The notes under the pieces were generated by a model. It ran no database searches, was not told the DNA's origin, and worked only from the letters and a program-made list of their open reading frames with translations. From the NCBI RefSeq assembly GCF_003589595.1, contig NW_020653718.1:2402998-2466997 (forward strand): a stretch of 64,000 nt of DNA, given 5' to 3'. A program made the translations under genes and the position numbers. Positions 61,201-63,082 of the stretch are shown piece by piece (within the stretch, counting starts at the first letter, position 1; each line of letters opens with the position of its first letter). The DNA comes from Hyposmocoma kahamanoa. Lineage: Eukaryota; Arthropoda; Insecta; Lepidoptera; Cosmopterigidae.

Positions 61201-61619
61201 ATATCGTACTCATATGTATACCAGGAAACAACCTCGCAGGACTGTATTATTAACAACATAAACAATAACTTTTGTTCAATGATTTTTAATAATCCATTAG
61301 AATTTACTTTTGTACAAAAATAAAAATATTTAAATAGACCGCTCTAAATTGTGATAACTCTGTGCAGTAGCAAAAGAAAGAACGCGGTTGTTAAACAACC
61401 TACTACCAAATACAAATCTAAAATGTGTGTCAAATTACAACAAAAAATCAAAAGTTTATTTTTGGTACATTTATTATGTTACAGTCCTACGAGATTGTTA
61501 GTCTTAAATAACCCCATATAGTTCTTTGAATACCGCTATAGAATCCAACTCACCTCGCAGAAAATTTTAGGTATCATCTCCTGGGAGAAGCTGCCGATGA
61601 TAATGCGTGTATCGAGTTC
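15322..61619 (-). CDS. GABA-B-R2: Metabotropic GABA-B receptor subunit 2, 3' eleven coding exons (partial)
   Basis: Class C G-protein-coupled receptor subunit, expected at neuronal membranes, which pairs with GABA-B-R1 and couples to G protein. Exons in transcript order: 61554-61619, 52576-52752, 34412-34666, 31487-31547, 29277-29505, 20427-20562, 19931-20019, 19430-19619, 16816-17137, 16384-16610, 15322-16221. They total 2652 nt (883 residues plus stop), all GT/AG with matching phases. Residues counted from the window's first exon: lobe 2 of the Venus-flytrap domain 1-215; membrane segments near 233-256, 275-296, 311-331, 352-375, 412-432, 448-470 and 475-499; coiled coil near 534-567; Ser/Arg-rich tail to 883. 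IKLSSP, MFAKTYRVH, WETRNV and NDSKYIG match subunit 2 rather than 1, and no R1-type RSR retention context was seen in the coiled coil. The amino-terminal exons (signal peptide, lobe 1) lie past 64000. A third insect subtype exists, so the subtype is slightly less certain than the family. Confidence 0.92.
16384..16610 (-). CDS. GABA-B-R2: GABA-B-R2 exon j (coiled coil)
   Basis: Begins after ATTTTTCCAG and encodes EDDPVIQSMGLK followed by a heptad-patterned stretch (VAALDKEIGRLEKLL). In this family that segment forms the parallel coiled coil with subunit 1 and masks its retention signal. Phase 1 in, 0 out at GTGAGT. Confidence 0.94.
16816..17137 (-). CDS. GABA-B-R2: GABA-B-R2 exon i (TM5-TM7)
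   Basis: Encodes IEICKSQ then membrane segments five to seven. YAYKGLLL, MAWETRNV and SALNDSKYIG are the strongest family signatures, and LFLPKI closes TM7. Acceptor ATCTCTTTTCAG, donor GTAAGT, phase 0 in and 1 out. Confidence 0.97.
17260..17470. repeat. Dispersed repeat family G, copy 1
   Basis: GCATAGGGTTGTCACATTAT followed by TATTTTAATTG matches 40250-40390 (GCGTAGGGTTGCCACATTAT), including the later TTTGTCAA.TG and TATTGGTATTTTTA blocks. Nature unknown, in a receptor intron. Confidence 0.55.
17915..18982. mobile_element. hAT-like foldback element with inverted minisatellites
   Basis: Ends CAGTGTTGGGCAAAA and (reverse complement) CAAGGTTGGGCGTTAA. Just inside are AT-rich stretches of TTAATTGTTAA type. 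Next come GAGTGAGTGGGGA tandem repeats at about 18168-18302 and 18405-18482, which recur inverted (CTCCCCACTCACTCC) at 18668-18765. Between them a 100-bp inverted pair (CCGAATATAGCATG, GCTCTCGTAACGAATATGGC) lies at 18306-18410 and 18560-18670. No clear 8-bp duplication was found at the edges, so the superfamily rests on the termini. Confidence 0.65.
19059..19329. mobile_element. hAT-like MITE beside receptor exon h
   Basis: The left terminus CAGGAGTGGGCAATC and the right terminus (reverse complement) CAGTGTTGGGTAAAG are hAT-type, followed inside by the GC-rich GGCCCGCGAAGGGC. The flanking octamers ACTTAGTG and ATTTGTTG agree at five of eight, a decayed duplication at best. 271 bp, 100 bp from exon h. 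Confidence 0.6.
19430..19619 (-). CDS. GABA-B-R2: GABA-B-R2 exon h (ICL2 and TM4)
   Basis: Starts after TTAATTTTCAG. It encodes intracellular loop 2 (KTKLLQDTP), the fourth membrane segment with VIDGMIVTLWAMLDP, and extracellular loop 2 to VYQPQ. The donor is GTATCG in phase 0. A hAT-like MITE sits about 100 bp downstream in the intron. Confidence 0.95.
19931..20019 (-). CDS. GABA-B-R2: GABA-B-R2 exon g (TM3)
   Basis: An 89-nt exon, GRVYILSAGFSLAFGSMFAKTYRVHRIFI. It carries the third membrane segment and the highly conserved FAKTYRVH at the inner face. Acceptor TTTTTCAG, donor GTAAAT, phase 0 in and 2 out. Confidence 0.95.
20427..20562 (-). CDS. GABA-B-R2: GABA-B-R2 exon f (TM2)
   Basis: Encodes SIKLSSPRLNN and the second membrane segment down to SAMCT, which matches IKMSSPYMNN...LCT of vertebrate subunit 2. 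Acceptor TGTTCCAG, donor GTAAGT. It joins exon e across an 8.7 kb intron without any intervening exon. Confidence 0.95.
21054..22405. mobile_element. 1.35-kb TIR element with repeated 'AAGATGATCC' motif
   Basis: The left end GGGGAAAGGTGTGCAAGATG and the reverse complement of the right end GTAGGGAAAAGGTGTACCGG match over the GGGAAAGGTGT core. AAGATGATC or its complement recurs at 21070, 21088, 21475, 21490, 22162, 22183 and 22380. No transposase is recognised in the short frames inside. Confidence 0.55.
23005..23235. repeat. Dispersed repeat family E, copy 1
   Basis: TTTTTAACCGACTTAAAAAA with GGAGGAGGTTCTCAATTCG, closing with GAGGTCGGTTTTTTTAGA. The same opening and closing occur at 36840-37240. 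A very common lepidopteran repeat form with short inverted ends. Confidence 0.7.
23326..24194 (-). pseudogene. mariner transposase, broken copy
   Basis: Minus-strand reading from MDLTRENFRSMIFY through KLCSRWIPHNLTEAQK, VTGDEIWIYSYDPKTKQQSS, STSKRMIASFFNKTGHVA, HHDNTSSHTA and LAPCDFYLFPKIK to WRKCFQNWF. The three D,D34D aspartates (TGDE, HHDN, LAPCD) are visible. Damage: about 45 residues of the DNA-binding region are missing after FGDEA, there is a frameshift near 24000, a stop just before HHDN (about 23597) and another before IVTEEW (23389-23391). A 5' UTR continues to about 24365; I could not pair two clean terminal repeats. Class II element, dead copy. Confidence 0.9.
25472..26444. mobile_element. 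Non-autonomous hAT element with 8-bp target duplication
   Basis: Ends TAGAGATGATTTGGATACCG and (reverse complement) TAGAAATGAAAGGGATATCC, flanked on both sides by GTCAAGAA (25464-25471 and 26445-26452). Palindromic TATCCGGCCGGATA motifs cluster near both ends. 973 bp, no transposase frame. Confidence 0.92.
27557..27771 (-). mobile_element. SINE family A, copy 2
   Basis: Minus strand: ACTGCCTCTGTGGCCGAACG head, GGTTCGATTCCCGGGTCGGG box B, the common body, and a T-run at 27557-27568 that is the poly(A). Faces copy 3 about 100 bp away in opposite orientation. Confidence 0.92.
27876..28080 (+). mobile_element. SINE family A, copy 3
   Basis: ACTGCCTCCGTGGCCGAACG head and GGTTCGATTCCCGAGCCGGG, body, and CGTTATTTTATT end. 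Slightly shortened around GGCACCAGAGACGCAGTCTC. Confidence 0.92.
28455..28690 (+). mobile_element. LINE 3' end (MEWN type)
   Basis: TACGCTTCCACATTTATGTG, GGCTATGGAGTGGAATTCC, CGAGAGTGAATAGGCATTAT and the terminal TTTTTTATAAAAA. Other copies are at 35555-35660 and, interrupted, at 51115-52420. Read as protein, ATGGAGTGGAAT gives MEWN, the usual start of the last block of a lepidopteran LINE reverse transcriptase. Confidence 0.7.
29100..29245 (-). mobile_element. tRNA-derived SINE beside receptor exon e
   Basis: On the minus strand GGCCACCTCAGTGGCCCAGT is a tRNA-like head and AGGTCCCTGGTTCAACTACC its box B. Lies about 35 bp inside the intron from the exon e donor. Confidence 0.6.
29277..29505 (-). 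CDS. GABA-B-R2: GABA-B-R2 exon e (linker and TM1)
   Basis: Begins after GTATCACCCAG and encodes the short linker WAGGIP followed by the first membrane segment, ending FLVFNLHYSKR plus AG before GTAAGG. Phase 1 in, 2 out. The donor lies about 35 bp from a tRNA-derived SINE. Confidence 0.92.
29506..31486. other. Receptor intron between exons d and e
   Basis: Holds a family R element near 30725-31055 and an inverted family F piece at 31060-31115; the remainder shows nothing recognised. Confidence 0.6.
30725..31055 (+). mobile_element. Repeat family R, copy 1 (one end missing)
   Basis: AGAGACGAAATGTCATTTAA, TGCGCTCCGATTGGCCA, GATGAAATGTGATTCCGTTT and CCACCGAATGGAACA occur in the same order as at 59977, and inverted at 60409 and 61863. 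Non-coding. Confidence 0.75.
31487..31547 (-). CDS. GABA-B-R2: GABA-B-R2 exon d
   Basis: A 61-nt exon, GPVSFNGADRIGTSAFYQIQ plus one base, after TTTTTCAG. It matches the G.V.F..GERMGT..F.QFQ segment that closes the flytrap domain. Its phase-1 end fits exon e exactly. Confidence 0.93.
31487..31547 (-). promoter_or_regulatory. Splice sites of the 61-nt receptor exon d
   Basis: A small exon held by a strong acceptor (TTCTTTTTCAG) and a weaker donor (GTTTGG). It is a likely point for skipping, which would shift the frame. Confidence 0.4.
32085..32484. other. Assembly gap, 400 N
   Basis: Second 400-N block, inside the receptor intron between exons c and d. The sequence just before it (31860-31980) is unusually GC-rich with GCGGCGGCG runs, which could have stopped the assembly. 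Confidence 0.98.
32930..33510 (+). pseudogene. LINE reverse transcriptase remnant, + strand
   Basis: LGLIIDKHLNFKHQY near 32940 and VRKLIYAFKNLRYAAS with LLKSVYLTLCQSLQHYIL near 33020-33140. Further on, 33283-33510 encodes KKHPLLHLIPL...HTRIDSF...CFAMNKLECKKTVKSWLKS. Together this is the thumb and C-terminal part of a Jockey-like reverse transcriptase, with frameshifts between blocks. In the receptor intron between exons c and d. Confidence 0.75.
34412..34666 (-). CDS. GABA-B-R2: GABA-B-R2 exon c
   Basis: 85 codons from TNELFHQE to NLSFMGVS. Contains TYDAVWAMALAL, equivalent to the AYDGIWVIAKTL helix of the flytrap domain, and FMGVS before the receptor's conserved GPVSF strand. Phase 0/0, acceptor TTATTTCAG, donor GTAAGT. 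Confidence 0.95.
34812..35080. mobile_element. Candidate MITE with TTTACAC ends
   Basis: The left end TTTACACAGACACTCCATAG with CGCGTGAT and the reverse complement of the right end TTTACACGAGTATCTCGCGTGAT are similar. The interior is rich in GCGCGATTGCGC. The edges are only approximate. Confidence 0.4.
35555..35665 (+). mobile_element. LINE 3' end fragment (MEWN family)
   Basis: CTGAACGCTATAACGTGGGC, CACGAGAGTGAATAGGCCTT and ATTTAGGTGTGCATGAAAGG match the block at 28540-28610. Confidence 0.6.
36373..36600 (+). mobile_element. SINE family A, copy 4, diverged and mosaic
   Basis: GACTGCCACGCAGAGGTCCC and GGGTTCGATTCTTGGGCC, then a family B-like phrase (TAGTAGCAGGAGAGCTC, GTTCACCCAGGGAAGT) in the middle before GTGTAATTTGTGGTTG resumes. 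Either an insertion or a recombinant of families A and B. Confidence 0.7.
36840..37240. repeat. Dispersed repeat family E, copy 2
   Basis: Opens TTAACCGACTTCAAACAAAG with GGAGGAGG and closes GAGGTCGGTTTTTTTTTCAA. An internal block is duplicated (AAGTCAGAATCTGATGAGGG at 36980 and AAGTCAGGATCTGATGAGGG at 37167). Confidence 0.65.
37371..37402. repeat. Perfect 11-bp stem hairpin
   Basis: GCGGTGGCTTG ... CAAGCCACCGC with a 10-base loop. A second hairpin, CCGTCCTTT/AAAGGACGG, follows about 90 bp on. Confidence 0.6.
37611..37976. mobile_element. hAT-like MITE with 8-bp target duplication ACTAACAA
   Basis: Ends CGGGTGTACTACGTGTGTGC and (reverse complement) GGGTGTACTACGTGAGTGCG; ACTAACAA flanks both sides (37603-37610, 37977-37984). 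Inside, a GTTGCGCGAAAGCTTAAATG unit is repeated and inverted several times. Non-coding; the 93-codon frame on it is an artefact. Confidence 0.9.
38643..38835. mobile_element. Short TIR element (ACCTCCAATGAACACTA ends)
   Basis: A perfect 17-bp inverted pair, ACCTCCAATGAACACTA and its complement, encloses about 160 bp. The sequence beyond to about 38936 (CTAATCAAACTAAATTTTAC) resembles the termini at 53950 and 54800, so this may be the end of a longer family. Confidence 0.5.
39432..39915. mobile_element. Penelope-like arms joined as a hairpin (no coding part)
   Basis: 39432-39557 is the minus copy (CTTAGGTTTTCGCGATTGTT ... CATGGCCACGGTTGAC) and 39558-39915 the plus copy (GACATAAGACTGCAG ... 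CGAAACGTCGGTTTG ... CCGGAAAAATAGTTTCATTT). It equals the two arms of the element at 55152 with everything between deleted. Confidence 0.88.
40190..40390. repeat. Dispersed repeat family G, copy 2
   Basis: Same blocks as 17260-17470 in the same order and strand. Confidence 0.55.
40680..40940 (+). repeat. Dispersed repeat family F, copy 1
   Basis: GCTAAATATGGTACATTTTG, CAGTACTGCAATGACGTAAC, CATGTCACTACGTTTGTG and GGACATTTTTTCGTGGTTTT are shared with 43300-43520, 43855-43900 and (inverted) 31060-31115. Confidence 0.65.
40945..41300 (+). mobile_element. THAP-exon-bearing element, copy 1 (left end lost)
   Basis: Reverse complement of the complete copy at 47208-47585. The right end TTCTATGCGTTATTATTCTA is kept, the left inverted repeat is missing. 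Carries the small frame at 41068-41190. Confidence 0.85.
41068..41190 (+). pseudogene. Start of a THAP zinc-finger exon (40 codons)
   Basis: MTKCAVNECKNMSD with ITFHKE. The C-x4-C pair followed by ITFHK is the amino-terminal half of a THAP (C2CH) domain, the DNA-binding module of P-element transposases and many host proteins. The second Cys/His pair and AVPTIF box are absent; the frame ends at TAA 41188-41190. It probably began as a first exon, since GTAACG after GAA could serve as a donor. Confidence 0.6.
42272..42823 (-). CDS. Gag-like ORF1 protein of a non-LTR element (183 residues)
   Basis: An intact 183-residue frame, GC-richer than its surroundings. The amino-terminal third is Ala/Ser-rich; residues about 55-70 read DGFTKVVKRKRK. 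The carboxy-terminal half has LYLSRLHYSTKSEEIVEYI, then NFYSFVVRVP and FWPKGIMYRRFRDRLP. That alternation resembles the RRM-like fold and the '.FWP.G...R.FR' end of ORF1 proteins from invertebrate non-LTR retrotransposons. No reverse transcriptase lies beside it, so it is a stray piece or an incomplete copy. A host gene cannot be excluded, but no splice-linked exons were found. Lies in the receptor intron between exons b and c. Confidence 0.5.
   Translation of the reverse strand: MSAPARAYAAVAASTSRPATSKLERRQSAKSKSNPCMPVSEVAKPLRQTDQCDEDGFTKVVKRKRKPTSRNLCGTAPTGSNFLIRSATPTTLLYLSRLHYSTKSEEIVEYIRHKAKYTLRVERLESRPNVNFYSFVVRVPTAHLSAFMKEEFWPKGIMYRRFRDRLPDTRLRHTSPTSAIRVH
43300..43520 (+). repeat. Dispersed repeat family F, copy 2
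   Basis: Shares CAAGTAATTT, GCTAAATATGGTGCATTTTG, AGCAATACTGCAATGAC and ATGTCACTACGTTTGT with 40680-40860. Confidence 0.65.
43690..43850 (-). pseudogene. Possible LINE RT C-terminal scrap
   Basis: The minus strand reads LKKRAASLISRIRCDTNEIL and VVAGRVDCPII, which resembles the tail of non-LTR reverse transcriptases (KRA..L..R...S.N.IL..VA.R.DCP). Very short, so uncertain. Confidence 0.35.
44453..44972. mobile_element. MITE with 35-bp TIRs, interrupted by a SINE
   Basis: The left end TATAGTCTTTCTTTTTTTAA and the right end (reverse complement) TATAGTCTGTTTTTTTTGAA both run into GATGGAGTAAAATGA. A family A SINE (44665-44884) is inserted inside. The flanks allow a TA duplication. Confidence 0.75.
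44665..44884 (-). mobile_element. SINE family A, copy 5
   Basis: Minus strand: ACTGCCTCCGTGGCCGCACG, GTTCGATTCCCGTGCCGGG box B, body, and ATTATTATTATAATTATAAC tail. Nested in the MITE at 44453-44972. Confidence 0.92.
45750..45987. mobile_element. 238-bp MITE with inner GACTTCACGC repeats
   Basis: The left end GGCTGCTAATAGATTGAGTG and the right end (reverse complement) GGCTGCTAACACATTGATTG match. Inside, GGCTGCGTGAAG.TGATTACG with ACTTCA..CATTAACTGCA occurs twice direct and once inverted. Confidence 0.7.
46150..46740 (+). mobile_element. Second copy of the 9334 foldback element (left part)
   Basis: ACAATGTGTTAATGTGCATT, TCAGAAACTTAACCCATATC, CACTTCTAGCAATACTTTCA and CGATCGAGAAAGATTAC run parallel to 9334-10390. 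Interrupted by the solo LTR at 46440. Confidence 0.7.
46440..46652. mobile_element. Solo LTR with 4-bp target duplication GTAC
   Basis: A 213-bp block starting TGTAGCGCAGG and ending CTCCCACA (TG...CA), flanked by GTAC at 46436-46439 and 46653-46656. GTATAAAAAG at about 46509 could be its TATA box. The paralogous site at 10230-10275 has a single GTAC and no insert. Confidence 0.85.
46864..47061 (+). mobile_element. SINE family A, copy 6 (box B deleted)
   Basis: TGCCTCCGTGGCCGAACGGT, then CAGAGGTCCCGGGGAGAAAT: the GTTCGATTCC box is missing, the rest of the body is intact. It would not be transcribed by RNA polymerase III. Confidence 0.9.
47208..47585 (-). mobile_element. Complete THAP-exon-bearing element with 8-bp target duplication
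   Basis: Perfect terminal inverted repeats of 22 bp (CTTAGAATAATAACGCATAG plus AA), flanked by GTTATTTA at 47200-47207 and 47586-47593. On the minus strand an ATG at 47440-47438 opens MTKCAVNECKNTSD. A GC-rich patch (CCGCTCGTGTAGGCCCATTG) precedes it. 378 bp, non-autonomous. The 8-bp duplication and the THAP start are consistent with P-superfamily descent. Confidence 0.85.
48140..48262 (+). mobile_element. SINE-like family B, middle part
   Basis: CTTGTCAACTTATGTCTCAG, GGGTGAAGGGCGCAGTGGCA, TTTAAAGCTTTGAGTGGCAC and GCTTACCATCAGG. Ends before the usual A-run. Confidence 0.8.
48476..48690 (-). mobile_element. SINE family C, copy 2
   Basis: Minus strand: CCATGGCTTAGTTGGTATAG, then GGTTCGAATCCGACCGGATC. 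The tail TAATGGAGTAATTTCACAAA is on the head side, as also found near 12520. Confidence 0.75.
49811..49939 (-). mobile_element. Penelope-like arm (minus)
   Basis: TTCTTAGGTTTTCGCGATTG ... CAAACCGACGTTTCGAG ... CCCATGGTCACA. Faces the plus arm at 50860-50965 across 0.9 kb that contains no Penelope coding sequence but two later insertions. Confidence 0.85.
50016..50215 (+). mobile_element. SINE-like family B, near-full copy
   Basis: TTTTAGTAGCAGTAGAGGTC, GTCCAGGGTAGTACTGTCAC, CTATTTCTGCCGCCGGCT, AAGGGTGACGGGCGCAGG and CCCGTCACTTGGTATTAT with an A run. Confidence 0.85.
50216..50305 (-). mobile_element. SINE family A, copy 7 (head only)
   Basis: Minus strand: CTGCCTTCGTGGCCGAACGG and GGTTTCGGGTTCGATGCCCG, cut off after the box B and joined to the A-run of the family B copy. 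Confidence 0.8.
50367..50531. mobile_element. Harbinger-like MITE with TTA target duplication
   Basis: GGGTCGTATTCTAGAACTCT and onwards is mirrored at the right end (AGAGTTCTAGAATACGACCC), about 43 bp with one mismatch. TTA flanks both ends (50364-50366, 50532-50534). A third terminus-like ATACGACCCTAA lies inside at about 50436. Confidence 0.88.
50860..50965 (+). mobile_element. Penelope-like arm (plus)
   Basis: CAGTCAACCGTGACCATGGG through GGGCCCGAAACGTCGGTTTG to ATCCGGAAAAAT. Conserves the hammerhead-like bases (50869-50911). Confidence 0.85.
51163..52247. mobile_element. hAT-like element with 8-bp target duplication CTATGGAG
   Basis: Starts TAGAGATGTGTAAGTACC and ends GCGGATGTCTG (reverse complement CAGACATCCGC); CTATGGAG flanks it at 51155-51162 and 52248-52255. 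The interior is built from TGATGGTAATAT.AC and TAATATCAC units, direct and inverted. A SINE A fragment (51678-51735) sits inside. 1085 bp, no transposase. Confidence 0.9.
51678..51735 (+). mobile_element. SINE family A, copy 8 (3' fragment)
   Basis: CCGCGATACAAGGTTTCCTT and GCGGGGCTATGAGTTTGTGT then an A-run. Confidence 0.75.
52576..52752 (-). CDS. GABA-B-R2: GABA-B-R2 exon b
   Basis: 59 codons from AFKLGMFG to SYSGL in phase 0/0; donor GTAAGT, acceptor GATCGCAG. It aligns with the AYEENMYGSKYQW...LEGY part of lobe 2. The exon is strikingly GC-rich (Ala/Arg codons) against the AT-rich introns. Confidence 0.9.
52878..52955. repeat. Short inverted repeat (possible mini-MITE)
   Basis: GTGGTGTAACCTACATTTTT and AAATGTGGGTTACACTAC enclose about 40 bp. 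Lies 130 bp upstream of receptor exon b. Confidence 0.45.
53790..53905 (-). mobile_element. LINE 3' UTR fragment, minus (same as 12190)
   Basis: Minus strand: TTTATTTGAAAAGAGCAATC, CAGAGTTTCTTGCTCATTCT and GTAGCTTAAAAAATGACG match 12180-12290 closely. Confidence 0.75.
53946..54802. mobile_element. Candidate TIR element
   Basis: CTCTGTAAAATTTAGCTTGA with TTAAAATGTCA is inverted at the right as TGTCATTGTAATCAAGCTAA with ATTTTTCGGAG. The interior holds a LINE 3' UTR scrap at 54300-54365. No transposase seen; the edges are approximate. Confidence 0.5.
55600..56400 (+). pseudogene. Penelope-like RT end plus GIY-YIG nuclease, broken
   Basis: 55610-56182 reads MEQENCGTLAFLDVLIKR (end of the reverse transcriptase palm) and HTDRYLNGNSHHHPSQ (thumb), then a linker, then the GIY-YIG endonuclease with GVYKLDC and SYIGQT...R..EH. 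It stops at 56180. Homology resumes in other frames (KFDKPQVLAKEVRYLPRM, LREAIEIKKHPNFNREDG), with stop codons between. 5'-truncated: no reverse transcriptase catalytic motif is left. In Penelope elements this protein does target-primed copying; this copy cannot. Confidence 0.88.
56651..56694 (+). ncRNA. Hammerhead-ribozyme-like motif in Penelope arm
   Basis: AACC / GGTT form stem I around a core GTGACCA, stem II GGGACC / GGGCCC, GAAAC and GTC. Stem III is the two-base AC/GT with no loop, as in minimal Penelope-type hammerheads. Compared with the consensus CTGANGA, positions 3 and 8 are G and C instead of C and G. Activity unknown. Confidence 0.4.
57855..57942 (+). mobile_element. SINE-like family B, left part of split copy
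   Basis: GTAGCAACAGTAGAGGTCCT, CGTCCAGGGTAATACTGCCA, CCTTACCTATGTCTGCAGCC and AAGCAGTAATGTGAG, then the T-run of the inserted LINE. Resumes at 58368. Confidence 0.85.
57943..58367 (-). mobile_element. 5'-truncated LINE inserted in a family B SINE
   Basis: The T-run at 57943-57965 is the poly(A) of a minus-strand insertion. The minus frame 58331-58059 reads MYHGECSEELFNLIPPSPFL, then TVDKWNSLPAHVFPPSYDMG and FKRGVKRH, the standard end of a Jockey-clade reverse transcriptase (HGECSEELF.LIP ... ELWN.LP..VFP..YD.G.FK). CACCATGGTACATGCGGTAA is duplicated at its 5' junction. Confidence 0.85.
58368..58570 (+). mobile_element. SINE-like family B, right part of split copy
   Basis: TATTACTATGTTACGGTTTT then AAGGGTAAGGGCGCCGGTGA, TTTAAAGCTCGGAATGGTAC and CTTGTCATTTGGTATCATAA. 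The order continues exactly from 57942. Confidence 0.85.
59115..59185. repeat. Compound ACGT / CA microsatellite
   Basis: ACGCACGTACGTACGTACGC followed by CA-rich runs (ACACACGCACACAC, ACACACACACAT). Confidence 0.8.
59500..59624. mobile_element. Penelope-like arm ends fused as a short hairpin
   Basis: GGAAATGAAACTATTTTTTC then CAAACAAACCGAC (minus) joins directly to TTTTTAATCCGGAAAAAACA and CGCGAAAACCTAAG (plus). Confidence 0.8.
59977..60330 (+). mobile_element. Repeat family R, copy 2
   Basis: CATCGAGTATATGTCCAGAA start, TGCGCTCCGATTGGCTAGCC, GATGAAATGTGATTCCGTTT, CCACCGAATGGAACAGC. The far inverted terminus is missing. Confidence 0.8.
60338..61103. mobile_element. TIR element S interrupted by family R
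   Basis: The left end TACCGCGAACGAAGCAAGCT and the right end (reverse complement) CACCGCGAACAAAGCTAGCT share a further TTAGCT.ACG.AG. The family R copy 60409-60901 sits inside. Confidence 0.65.
60409..60901 (-). mobile_element. Repeat family R, copy 3 (both ends)
   Basis: ATCGAGTATATAACCAGAAA at the left and TTTCTGGTTATATACTCGAT at the right make perfect 20-bp or longer terminal repeats. 493 bp, non-coding MITE. Confidence 0.88.
61554..61619 (-). CDS. GABA-B-R2: GABA-B-R2 exon a (first in window)
   Basis: 22 codons after the acceptor TTTATTTCTAG, reading ELDTRIIIGSF...KIFCE, which matches the DTRIILGQFDQ region of vertebrate subunit 2 in the ligand-binding lobe. The donor is GTGAGT; phase 0 on both sides. 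It was found by joining phases to the next exon. Confidence 0.88.
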
Positions 61620-61862
61620 CTAGAAATAAAAATAAATTGTTATAGGGGCAACGAATGAGAAATTTTACAAATTTTAAAACTGTTAGCTCGGGTGCGAACA
61701 ATAGCAATAAAAGTTTATACCAATATACCTCTTAGAATAAGAAACATTGAAAATAATTACGTGTTATAAGTTACGAACTGTTTCTATGATCTAAAGGAGT
61801 ATTTCCAAAGTAAAAGTACATGATATTATGTGGATAGTATGGAAAGTAAGTTGACATGAATC

Positions 61863-62338
61863 ATCGAGAATACAACCAGAAACTGAGACGAAATAAGGGC
61901 CATCCATCCCTGGCAACTCATCAGGCAAATTGGTCTTATATCACTTTTAAATAACAACTCTCGTTTGCACTGAAACCACAAATTAGAGAATTATATTCCA
62001 AAAATATTTTGTATTTATTGTAATAAAGATAATCCCTAATTCTTGGTTCCTGTTCCATTCGGTGGTGTGGGTAAAACAACAAAACATCTAATTACAAAAC
62101 AAACGGAATCATATTTCATAGGTAATTAAATATTAAACATGTAATTTTAAATTTGCATACATTATAGCAAAGTTCAATTAAACTGATCGATTTGAAGTGA
62201 AATAATTGACGACACCTGTCAATTGTTTCGAATTCGGGCTAGCCAATCGGAGCGCAGTTGTCATCGTAATGATTTGGCAGAGCAGTTTTTAAACAAATTA
62301 AATGACATTTCGTCTCTATTTCTGGTTATATACTCGAT
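61863..62338 (-). mobile_element. Repeat family R, copy 4 (both ends)
   Basis: ATCGAGAATACAACCAGAAA left and TTTCTGGTTATATACTCGAT right. 476 bp. It follows receptor exon a by 240 bp on the upstream side. Confidence 0.88.
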
Positions 62339-62724
62339 AATTAATATTAGTATAGTGAAGTAAGTTAATTGCAGTGCCCTTACGGGGTTTATATTGGAAT
62401 GTAATAATAGCCACTGTACTTTTGTTCCATTTGAAGCAATAAATGATATGACTATGACTATGAAATTCTGTATACTTGTAAAGCAAAGGGTCTTCGTTTA
62501 TTTGTACTTATCGTATATTATTATTTTGAGTATTTATTTTCGAGTCTCGCCTCTCGCTGGCCTAAGAAATGAATGTTGTTTCTAAATGGAAGTATTCTTC
62601 GGAAATGCCACAGTCGGACGGCTTCAGGGAGTCGAGTTCAAACTACTAAATATGACTTGAATAGCGTGCTCATGCGAACTATGCGTACTTTGAATCAAAT
62701 ATTTTATGCATTGTATTTATTTCA

Positions 62725-62890
62725 AATGCCAAGCAGTAATGTGAGAATTACTGCGATCCAGTTTTAAAGGGTAAATGTGCTGTTCAATACAGAACTTTAT
62801 GTCTCTGAGTGAAGGGTGCAATGGTAATGCCTCAGGTCTGTGAGATCTAAAGCTCGGAGTGGCATTGCAAACTGTATGGCGTACTTGTTC
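62725..62890 (+). mobile_element. SINE-like family B, middle part
   Basis: AAGCAGTAATGTGAGAATTA, CAGTTTTAAAGGGTAAATGT, GAGTGAAGGGTGCAATGGTA, TCTAAAGCTCGGAGTGGCAT. This copy shows what the uninterrupted 57942/58368 site should look like. Confidence 0.8.
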
Positions 62891-63035
62891 TTTCGGCCAT
62901 CGCCACAGTTTATATGGCTCTAATTAGGGACTTTTCGAGGAAAACGTAATTGACAAAGACTTATCACCAACATTACCATCATCATCATTATCAACATCGT
63001 CTTCATTTCAGCCGAAAAACGTCCACTTCTGGATT

Positions 63036-63082
63036 TTAGTAGCTGTAGAGCTCCTGTCAAAGAGTTCGTTCAGGGAAGTCTC
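63036..63082 (+). mobile_element. SINE-like family B, 5' fragment
   Basis: TTTTAGTAGCTGTAGAGCTC and AGAGTTCGTTCAGGGAAGT. Confidence 0.6.
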
